A stretch of 11,059 bases of DNA from JBOGGX01 sp050744245 (GTDB taxonomy: Bacteria; Actinomycetota; Acidimicrobiia; Acidimicrobiales; JBOGGX01), in NCBI GenBank assembly GCA_050744245.1, contig JBOGGX010000206.1, forward strand, positions 1-11,059. Direction: 5' to 3'. Made by a program: the position numbers and the translations under genes. Of this stretch, positions 1-5,354 are shown piece after piece. The notes under the pieces were generated by a model. It was not told where the DNA came from, did no database searches, and was given only the letters and a program-made list of their open reading frames with translations. The first letter of the stretch is position 1. Each line of letters begins with the position of its first letter.

Positions 1-52
1 CCTATGGGCGCGACAACCACCCGAAGAACGGACTGGGGCTGGCAAGATCGGT

Positions 53-1618
53 GTGATGCTCGAGACCCGCCGCGCTCCCGTCGGAATGGTGGCCGCGGCC
101 GACCACCTGGCCGCCGCGGCCGGCCTGGCCATGCTGCGAGGGGGCGGCACCGCCGTCGACGCGGCCGTCGCCGCGGCCGGGGTCATGGCCGTCACCAGCC
201 CCCACCTGTGCGGGCTTGGCGGCGACCTCTTCGCGCTGGTCCACGCGGGTGATGGGCCGCCGGCCGCGCTCAACGCATCGGGACGGGCCGGCGCCGGCGC
301 CGACCCCGTCGGCCTGCGCATCGAAGGCCACACCGAGATGCCGTTCCGGGGCGACATCCGATCGGTGACGGTGCCCGGCTGTGTCGACGGCTGGCTCGCG
401 TTGCACGACCGGTACGGCCGGCTCCCGCTCGGCGAGGTGCTCGAGCCGGCGACGGTGTACGCGGCGACCGGCTTTCCTGCGTCGCCGCTGCTGGCCGCGT
501 CGGTTGCCTTCCTCGACGGCGTACCTGGGGCCGAGGAGCTGTTCGCGTCGCATCCCGTTCGGACCGGCGACCTCGTCCGCCGGCCCGGGCACGCCAGGAC
601 GTTGCAGGCGATCGTGGCCAAGCGGCGCGACGGCTTCTACGTCGGCGAGTTCGGCGATGCACTCATCGACCTGGGGCGTGGGCTGTTCACCGCGGACGAT
701 CTGGCCCGGTCGAGCGCCGACTGGGTCGACCCATTGGTCGCCCGAGCGTGGGACCACGACGTCTGGACCATCCCGCCGAACTCGCAGGGCTACCTCACGC
801 TGCTCGGCGCAGCCATCGCCGACGGCCTCGAGCTTCCCGGCGACCCGGACGACCCGGGATGGGCCCACCTGCTCGTCGAGTCCGCCCGGGTGGCCGGCCA
901 CGACCGCCCGCAGGTGCTCCATGACGGGTCGGACGTGCGCGCGCTCCTCGCCCCCGACGCGGTGGCCGGGCGGCGGGGCCGCGTCTCGCCCGACCGGGCC
1001 GCATCGCGGCCGGTGCCGATCCGGCCCGGCGGCACCACCTACCTGTGCGCAGTCGACGCCGACCGGATGGGCGTCTCGCTGATCCAGTCGAACGCCGCCG
1101 GGTTCGGCAGCCATGTGTTCGTGCCCGAGCTCGGCATCGGCCTCCAGAACCGGGGGGTCGGGTTCAGCCTCGAACCCGGGCACCCGGCCGAGTACGGACC
1201 CGGCCGGCGGCCGCCCCACACCCTCTCGCCCGCCCTGGTGACGCGGGCCTGCGGCTCGCTCAAGGCGGTGCTGGGGACGATGGGCGGCGACAGCCAGCCG
1301 CAGATCCTCCTGCAGGTGTTGGCCCGCATGTTGGCGGGCGGGCAGGCGCCCGGCCCGGCCATCGCCGCGCCCCGGTGGGCCATCCGGAACATGAACGGAA
1401 CCGGCTTCGACACCTGGACGTCGGCCGACCCGGCCGTCACGATCGAGGACGGCGCCCCACCGGCCTGGTTCGACGGCCTGCGGGCACGCGGCCACGAGGT
1501 CGTTCCGGCGCCGTACGGCTCGGGGTTCGGCCACGCCAACATGGTCGAGGTCACCCCGAGCGGGTTGGCGGGGGCGGCCGACCCCCGTGCCCTCATCGGC
1601 GACGCCGCCGGCTACTGA
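53..1618 (+). CDS. Gamma-glutamyltransferase (Ntn-hydrolase) family protein
   Basis: The 521-residue protein matches the GGT/cephalosporin-acylase fold family, made as one chain that cleaves itself before a threonine nucleophile. The N-terminal part has the family opening GMVAAADHLAAAAGLAMLRGGG (about residues 11-32) followed by AVDAAVA. The predicted small subunit begins at T328-T329 in GGTTYLCAVD, matching TTHYSVVD of E. coli GGT, so T328 is the likely nucleophile. GTMGGDSQPQ (about 408-417) is the conserved glycine-rich segment. No signal peptide is visible, so it is probably cytoplasmic, unlike periplasmic GGT. The E. coli substrate-clamping arginine (FREMAP) falls by eye on S76 in NASGRAG, so gamma-glutamyl substrates should not be assumed; an amidase or acylase role is possible. 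The start is GTG 53 or ATG 56; the frame is open upstream to the window edge and no strong ribosome binding site is seen. The last codons and stop lie in a 16-bp direct repeat. Confidence 0.88.
   Translation: MMLETRRAPVGMVAAADHLAAAAGLAMLRGGGTAVDAAVAAAGVMAVTSPHLCGLGGDLFALVHAGDGPPAALNASGRAGAGADPVGLRIEGHTEMPFRGDIRSVTVPGCVDGWLALHDRYGRLPLGEVLEPATVYAATGFPASPLLAASVAFLDGVPGAEELFASHPVRTGDLVRRPGHARTLQAIVAKRRDGFYVGEFGDALIDLGRGLFTADDLARSSADWVDPLVARAWDHDVWTIPPNSQGYLTLLGAAIADGLELPGDPDDPGWAHLLVESARVAGHDRPQVLHDGSDVRALLAPDAVAGRRGRVSPDRAASRPVPIRPGGTTYLCAVDADRMGVSLIQSNAAGFGSHVFVPELGIGLQNRGVGFSLEPGHPAEYGPGRRPPHTLSPALVTRACGSLKAVLGTMGGDSQPQILLQVLARMLAGGQAPGPAIAAPRWAIRNMNGTGFDTWTSADPAVTIEDGAPPAWFDGLRARGHEVVPAPYGSGFGHANMVEVTPSGLAGAADPRALIGDAAGY
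1603..1618. repeat. 16-bp direct repeat, left copy (insert 1)
   Basis: The sequence cgccgccggctactga occurs here and again, identically, at 1816-1831. This copy holds the last codons and the TGA stop of the GGT-family gene. The bases immediately outside differ between copies (1602 a against 1815 g; 1619 c against 1832 g), so the match is exactly 16 bp. It resembles a target-site duplication bracketing the insert at 1619-1815. Confidence 0.8.
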
Positions 1619-1815
1619 CCCCCCCGGCCCCCCGGTCAAACCAACCACCCGCCTTCCGAAATTGACCTTTAAGGTGACTGGGGGTCCATATACGGACCTG
1701 AGCGCGCGCAAACAGGGAACCGTCGGTCGGTCCATCCGTTTGCGCGCGCTTGAGTCCATATACGTACCCCCATCGTCCTTAAAGGACATCTTGAGTCGGT
1801 CAAGCCGGGGGTGGG
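1619..1815. mobile_element. Non-coding MITE-like insert with large imperfect hairpin
   Basis: This 197-bp stretch lies between the two copies of a 16-bp direct repeat and separates two convergent genes. It carries a large inverted repeat (1666-1785) whose centre is less GC-rich than the surroundings. The outer ends are also loosely complementary: a ccccgg-type run near 1630-1637 faces ccgggg near 1805-1810. It has no credible protein; short frames crossing it on both strands are similar to each other only because of the inverted repeat. There is no transposase, so if mobile it would be non-autonomous. A repetitive extragenic palindrome, a structured RNA or a bidirectional terminator are alternatives, although no T-tract follows the hairpin. 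Calling it mobile is inference from the flanking duplication. Confidence 0.5.
1666..1785. repeat. Imperfect inverted repeat, 48-bp arms, 24-nt loop
   Basis: The left arm is 1666-1713 and the right arm 1738-1785; 38 of 48 positions pair by hand alignment. The outer 9 bp (cctttaagg / ccttaaagg) and the inner 13 bp (agcgcgcgcaaac / gtttgcgcgcgct) pair perfectly, and a ggggg/ccccc block pairs in between. Each arm also contains the same-orientation word gtccatatacg (1684-1694 and 1754-1764), which is itself nearly palindromic. As RNA either strand could form a long stem between the two convergent genes. Confidence 0.85.
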
Positions 1816-1831
1816 CGCCGCCGGCTACTGA
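1816..1831. repeat. 16-bp direct repeat, right copy (insert 1)
   Basis: Exact copy of 1603-1618. On the minus strand it contains the TAG stop of the crotonase gene (cta, 1825-1827); read on the plus strand it also repeats the GGT-family stop TGA. If the two copies are collapsed into one, the two convergent genes would overlap by 7 nt (ctactga). Confidence 0.8.
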
Positions 1832-2649
1832 GGGTCGGTGAAGACCGGGGGTCGGTTCTCGAAGTAGGCGGTGACCGCCTCGACCTGGTTGGGGCCGCCG
1901 ATGACCCGCCCGATCTCGTCCCGTTCGAGCGCGAACTGGGCCGCCACCTGGTCGGCGTCGAGCCCGGCCGCCCGGTTGAGCAGCCGCTTGACGCCCCTGA
2001 CCGCGTCCGGGCTGCGCCCGGCGATCTCGGCGGCCAGGGCCAGCGCGTCGGTCCTCGGGTCGTCGGCGAGCCGGGTGACGAGCCCGAAGCCGAACGCCTC
2101 GGTGCCGTCGACCGACCGGCCGGTCATGGCCAGCTCCTTGGCCCGGTCGACACCGCAGAGCCGGCTCAGGGTGACGGTGCCGGTCATGTCGGGCACCAGC
2201 CCCCACCGGATCTCGGCCACCGCCAGGCTGGCGGCGGGGTGGGCGATGCGGACATCGGCGGCCAGGGCGATCTGCAGCCCGCCCCCGAGGACGGCGCCGT
2301 GCAGGGCGGCGACCACCGGTACCGGAAGCTGGTGCCAGCCCCACGCCGCCTGCTGGGCCCGGTGGGTGATGCGGCCGTCGGTCGCCCCCAGCCCGGCCAC
2401 CCCGGCCGACGGGGCATCGGCCGGGGCGGCCATCGCCATGAACGAGGCGAAGTCGAGGCCGGCACAGAACGCTCGCCCCTCGCCGGACAGCACCACCGCC
2501 CGCAGCCCGGGCTCGCCCGCCAGCCGCTCTGCGCCCGCCACCAACCCGTCGAACATGGCGAGGTCGAGGGCGTTGAGCTTGTCCGGCCGGTTGAGTCGGA
2601 CGTCGGCCACGCCGTTATCGATGGAGATCGTCACCCGGTCGTTCACCAT
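1825..2649 (-). CDS. Crotonase-superfamily protein (enoyl-CoA hydratase/isomerase-like)
   Basis: A 274-residue protein of normal crotonase length, acting on acyl-CoA thioesters in fatty-acid or related catabolism in the cytosol. The CoA-binding start is seen in RPDKLNALD (21-29). The two oxyanion-hole segments are AFCAGLD (60-66) and GAVLGGG (118-124). The first hydratase glutamate (GGGCE in rat mitochondrial hydratase) is Q126 here, while the second is kept as E146. An aspartate lies eight residues later, D154 in EIRWGLVPD, where delta3,5-delta2,4-dienoyl-CoA isomerase has its catalytic Asp and the hydratase has Gly. This favours an isomerase or other crotonase reaction over classical hydration; the exact substrate cannot be read. 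It starts at ATG (2649 on the minus strand) without a clear ribosome binding site, is divergent from the 2694 gene, and is convergent with the GGT-family gene. Confidence 0.9.
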   Translation of the reverse strand: MVNDRVTISIDNGVADVRLNRPDKLNALDLAMFDGLVAGAERLAGEPGLRAVVLSGEGRAFCAGLDFASFMAMAAPADAPSAGVAGLGATDGRITHRAQQAAWGWHQLPVPVVAALHGAVLGGGLQIALAADVRIAHPAASLAVAEIRWGLVPDMTGTVTLSRLCGVDRAKELAMTGRSVDGTEAFGFGLVTRLADDPRTDALALAAEIAGRSPDAVRGVKRLLNRAAGLDADQVAAQFALERDEIGRVIGGPNQVEAVTAYFENRPPVFTDPQ

Positions 2650-2655
2650 TCGATG

Positions 2656-2683
2656 CTGACACGTCGGCTCCGTCTGCTAAGAA
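2656..2683 (+). promoter_or_regulatory. Candidate promoter, near-leaderless, for the 2694 gene
   Basis: A ctgaca -35 box (2656-2661, 5 of 6 to TTGACA) and taagaa (2678-2683) are separated by 16 nt. A TG at 2675-2676 gives an extended -10. Transcription would begin around 2690, only a few bases before GTG 2694, which agrees with the lack of a Shine-Dalgarno sequence there. The -10 match is weak (3 of 6). Confidence 0.35.
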
Positions 2684-2693
2684 CTCGGGTCCG

Positions 2694-4043
2694 GTGGCGA
2701 TCGTTGGCGCGCGGACGACGGCGGCGGCGCTGGCGGCGATGGTTGGAGTGGCCGCCATGACGCCGACCGCTCGGGCTCAACCCGAGCCGACGACGACCAC
2801 CACCCCGGCGCCGACGACCACCACCGTCCCCGAGGAGAACGACCTCAACCTGGCGGTCATCTCCCCCGAACTGCGAGAGGTGCCCGTCGCCAGCTTCGAC
2901 CTGGAGGCGACCGACGCGGCCCTGGCCGAGACGCTGGCCGACCAGAACGCGGCGCGGGCGGCCCGGCAGGCGGCCGAGACGCTGATCGCCGGCCTCACCG
3001 CCGAGGATGCCCGGCTCACCGGCGTGGTCGCGGCCGAGACCGAGCACCTCGACCGGGCCACCCGGGCGGTCGACCGGGCCCGCGCCGAGCTGCGCGACCT
3101 GACCGTGGCCCGCTACGTCCAGGGGACATCGAGCGACCTGTTGGCCGTGGTCCTCAACGACCTCGAACTGGGCACCGAGGCGGCCGGGCAGCGGGTGGTG
3201 GTGGCCCAGGTGAGCGGGGCCAGGATCCGGACGCTGACCGCGGCGCTGGCCGGCCGGGCCGCGGCCGAGACCGCCCTGGCGACGGCCCGGTCCGACCAGG
3301 CCGACGTCCGGTCGCAGCTGACCGCGACCGAGGCCGACCGCGACGAGGCCGCCGCCGAGGAGGAGCGGTTGACCGCCGCGCTCCGGGGCCGCCGGGTGGC
3401 GGCCGATCGGGCCAGGGCCCTGGCCATCGTGGAGGGGACCGATCTTCCCCTGGTGGCCCTCGACGCTTACTGGCGGGCCCAGCAGGCCGAACGCGCCGCC
3501 CGCCCCGCCTGCGGCCTGCCGTGGTGGGCGCTGGCCGGGATCGGACGATCGGAGACCGACCACGGTCGCTTCGGCGACACCCTCCTCGAGCCGGATGGCG
3601 AGACGTCGGTGCCCATTCTGGGCATCCCCCTCGACGGCACCCGCAGCCGGCTCATCCTCGATTCCGACGGCGGGCGGCTCGACGGCGACATCGAGTACGA
3701 CCGGGCCGTCGGCCCGATGCAGTTCATTCCCACCACCTGGGCCAGGTACGGCCTCGACGGCAACGGCGACGGCGTGGCCGATCCGCACCACCTGTACGAC
3801 GCGGTCCGCTCGGCCGCCAACCTGCTGTGCACGGGGGCGGTCATGAGGACCGAGGCCGACCTGCTCGCCGGCTTCTTCCGCTACAACCACTCGCAGGCGT
3901 ACACCGAGCGGGTGCTGGCCCGGGCCTACGGCTACCAGCTCGCCACCGAGACCGTGCCCGTCCTGATGTCGCCGCTGGCCGAGCCGCCGCCCGAGCCGCC
4001 CGAGCCGCCCGAGCCGCCCGAGCCGCCCGAGGTCCCCGGATGA
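2694..4043 (+). CDS. Secreted coiled-coil protein with MltB/SLT-type lytic transglycosylase domain
   Basis: The 449-residue protein probably cleaves cell-wall glycan strands outside the membrane. Residues 1-28 are a signal peptide ending at A-R-A before QPEP. A Thr/Pro-rich linker follows (about 29-48), then a long Ala/Glu/Arg-rich helical, probably coiled-coil region (about 70-250). The catalytic domain runs from about 272 to 420. GIGRSETDHGRFG holds the candidate catalytic E287, and AVGPMQFIPTTWARYG (338-353) is the typical MltB-family block. DGNGDGVAD (355-363) resembles the EF-hand-like calcium loop of E. coli Slt35, and RYNHSQAY (396-403) is a conserved Asn segment. C273 and C379 could form a disulfide. 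The tail is a Glu-Pro-Pro repeat. GTG 2694 is chosen because it gives a complete signal peptide. The stop overlaps the methyltransferase start by ATGA. A coiled coil joined to a muralytic domain recalls cell-division or wall-remodelling hydrolases, by inference. Confidence 0.85.
   Translation: MAIVGARTTAAALAAMVGVAAMTPTARAQPEPTTTTTPAPTTTTVPEENDLNLAVISPELREVPVASFDLEATDAALAETLADQNAARAARQAAETLIAGLTAEDARLTGVVAAETEHLDRATRAVDRARAELRDLTVARYVQGTSSDLLAVVLNDLELGTEAAGQRVVVAQVSGARIRTLTAALAGRAAAETALATARSDQADVRSQLTATEADRDEAAAEEERLTAALRGRRVAADRARALAIVEGTDLPLVALDAYWRAQQAERAARPACGLPWWALAGIGRSETDHGRFGDTLLEPDGETSVPILGIPLDGTRSRLILDSDGGRLDGDIEYDRAVGPMQFIPTTWARYGLDGNGDGVADPHHLYDAVRSAANLLCTGAVMRTEADLLAGFFRYNHSQAYTERVLARAYGYQLATETVPVLMSPLAEPPPEPPEPPEPPEPPEVPG
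3981..4031 (+). repeat. 9-bp tandem repeat encoding Glu-Pro-Pro units
   Basis: Four exact copies of gagccgccc occupy 3993-4028, preceded by a 12-bp variant at 3981-3992 and followed by a partial gag. They encode the C-terminal EPP tail of the transglycosylase-like protein. The repeat unit is a multiple of three, so copy-number change would alter tail length without breaking the frame or the downstream ATGA coupling. Confidence 0.9.
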
Positions 4044-4702
4044 CCGAGCCCAAGACGGTCGTCGTCACACCCGAGCTGCATGACTACCTGATGGCGCACA
4101 GCGGCCCGCTCGACGACGTGGCCCGCGACCTGGTCGAGAAGACCCAGGGCCGCCTCGGCGACGCGGCGAGGATGCAGATCGCTCCGGAACAGGGGCTGTT
4201 CCTGACCATGCTCACCCGGCTGATCGGCGCCCGCTCGGCCATCGAGCTCGGCACGTTCACCGGGTTCTCCGCCCTGTGCATCGCTCGAGGCCTGGCCCCC
4301 GGCGGCCGGCTCATCTGCTGCGACGTGAGCGACGAGTGGACCTCGATCGGCCGCGGCTACTGGGCGCGGGCCGGGGTGGCCGACCGCATCGAGCTCCGGC
4401 TGGGACCGGCGCTCGACACCGTCCGGTCGCTGCCGCCCGATCCGACGATCGACCTCGCCTTCATCGACGCCGACAAGGGCAACTACGTCAACTACTGGGA
4501 GGAGCTCGTCCCCCGGATGCGGCCGGGCGGGCTGGTGCTCGGCGACAACGTGTTGTGGAGCGGCGAGGTCGCCGACCCTGACGTCGACGACGACAACACC
4601 GTCGCCATCAGGGCGTTCAACGACCGGGTGGCCGCCGACGAGCGGGTCGAGGCGGTGATCCTTCCGATCGCCGACGGCCTCACCATCGCCATGGTCCGAT
4701 GA
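4040..4702 (+). CDS. Class I SAM-dependent O-methyltransferase (catechol/CCoAOMT-like family 3)
   Basis: The 220-residue protein should transfer a methyl group from S-adenosylmethionine to a hydroxyl, usually of a catechol-like small molecule, using a divalent metal. SAM motif I is ELGTFTGFSALCIA (69-82). CCDVSDEW (93-100) ends the second strand. FIDADKGNY (141-149) and GDNVLWSG (168-175) carry the expected metal ligands D143, D169 and N170 of the caffeoyl-CoA O-methyltransferase family. The length is normal for bacterial members. The start is ATG 4040, overlapping the upstream stop in ATGA, which suggests translational coupling with the secreted wall-hydrolase-like protein. Nothing visible explains why these two are paired. 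The substrate cannot be told from sequence. Confidence 0.93.
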   Translation: MTEPKTVVVTPELHDYLMAHSGPLDDVARDLVEKTQGRLGDAARMQIAPEQGLFLTMLTRLIGARSAIELGTFTGFSALCIARGLAPGGRLICCDVSDEWTSIGRGYWARAGVADRIELRLGPALDTVRSLPPDPTIDLAFIDADKGNYVNYWEELVPRMRPGGLVLGDNVLWSGEVADPDVDDDNTVAIRAFNDRVAADERVEAVILPIADGLTIAMVR

Positions 4703-4840
4703 GACCAGGCCTGCGAGGGAGGGCACCGTTCTCTGCCCGATCGGCCATCCCGATGTATCTGCCGGAACGAATAGGGCTCGGTCATCGTGAACCACGGCGA
4801 CAGATCGAACCCAGCACCGGCGAGGGGCGTACTCCCCCGC

Positions 4841-4846
4841 AGGAGG
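4841..4846 (+). promoter_or_regulatory. Strong Shine-Dalgarno AGGAGG
   Basis: The perfect AGGAGG ends four bases before ATG 4851. It is the best ribosome binding site in the window and fixes the start of the small unknown gene. The 148-bp gap upstream (4703-4850) shows no clear promoter; a short gggca/tgccc hairpin lies near 4718-4735 but has no T-run. Confidence 0.8.
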
Positions 4847-4850
4847 CGTC

Positions 4851-5237
4851 ATGCAGGCATCGGAGTTCACCGAACGACTGGCCCGGCTCACCGCCCCGGA
4901 GTTCGCGGCCATCGCCACCGCCCTCAGGTCGGAGCACGACACCGCGGACAGCGAGGTGGCGTGGTGGCGGGCCACCCTGGCCGTGAACGCCAGCCTCCGC
5001 CGCCAGCGCCGCACCCGTGAGGCCGGTCTGGCCGCCCATCACGCATCGGCCGCCGTCCTCGACTCGGCCAGGACCTGTGGCCTGCTCGTCGACGACCGCG
5101 ACACCGTCATCGCCGTGGCCCGGGCCGCATCCGACGTGGCCAGGGCGCTGGTCGCCGGGCACGTGCCCGGCCTGCCGATCCTCGCCGCCGACGTCCTCTC
5201 CTCGCCGTTCCGGCGCGCCGCCCTCACCGCCGCCTGA
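4851..5237 (+). CDS. Small helical protein of unknown function
   Basis: I do not recognise this 128-residue protein. It has no signal peptide or evident membrane segment and is rich in Ala, Arg and Leu, so it is probably all-helical and cytoplasmic. Visible landmarks are EVAWWRATLAVN (35-46), the basic patch LRRQRRTRE (49-57), AAHHASAAV (61-69), a single C75, and HVPGLPILAADVLSSPFRR near the end (103-121). The strong AGGAGG at the right spacing, codon usage like its neighbours and the lack of an alternative frame support a real gene. It lies between the methyltransferase and the transporter operon, same strand, with 148 bp upstream and 117 bp downstream to the next start. It is probably its own transcription unit or a trailing cistron. 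No function is proposed. Confidence 0.75.
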   Translation: MQASEFTERLARLTAPEFAAIATALRSEHDTADSEVAWWRATLAVNASLRRQRRTREAGLAAHHASAAVLDSARTCGLLVDDRDTVIAVARAASDVARALVAGHVPGLPILAADVLSSPFRRAALTAA

Positions 5238-5256
5238 CCCGTCCACCGAGGTGAAT

Positions 5257-5284
5257 GTGACGCCCCGGTAACCGCGGCTACGTT
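5257..5284 (+). promoter_or_regulatory. Candidate promoter of the ABC importer operon
   Basis: gtgacg (5257-5262, 4 of 6 to TTGACA) and tacgtt (5279-5284, fits the actinobacterial TAnnnT -10 pattern) are 16 nt apart. A start site would fall around 5291, leaving a leader of about 60 nt before GTG 5355 and placing the palindrome at 5297-5312 just downstream of it. Confidence 0.35.
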
Positions 5285-5296
5285 CGCGCCGGCCGG

Positions 5297-5312
5297 TGTG
5301 TCATGCGACACA
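5297..5312. promoter_or_regulatory. Perfect palindrome TGTGTC-N4-GACACA, candidate operator
   Basis: tgtgtcatgcgacaca has two perfectly complementary 6-bp arms around a 4-nt centre. It sits immediately downstream of the candidate promoter and 42 bp before the operon's first start codon, where a repressor would block transcription. The regulator is not in this window and its family cannot be named. Confidence 0.45.
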
Positions 5313-5354
5313 TCGCCGAGGCGCACGATGACCTGGAGGACCGAGGGGGATCTC

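Noticed and set aside
1666..1785. Simple intrinsic terminator between the convergent genes
   Set aside because: The stem is far longer than a typical terminator, has internal mismatches, and no T-tract follows on either strand; bracketing direct repeats favour an inserted element, although termination may still be a side effect.
1603..1831. CRISPR-like repeat or phage attachment pair
   Set aside because: There are only two direct copies, no regular spacing, no cas genes, and neither integrase nor tRNA.
1587..1841. 84-aa open frame crossing the hairpin
   Set aside because: Its resemblance to the opposite-strand translation (both contain SARK and LRAL-type words) is produced by the inverted repeat; no ribosome binding site and it overlaps the GGT-family end.
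2..2344. 780-aa open frame on the minus strand
   Set aside because: It runs antisense through the GGT-family gene and across the hairpin insert, is Arg/Gly/Pro-rich and of low complexity, and overlaps the real crotonase gene in another frame; a typical high-GC shadow.
3521..4702. Methyltransferase start upstream at 3521 (393 aa)
   Set aside because: The extra N-terminal part is a shadow of the transglycosylase-like gene; ATG 4040 gives the normal family length and an ATGA overlap.
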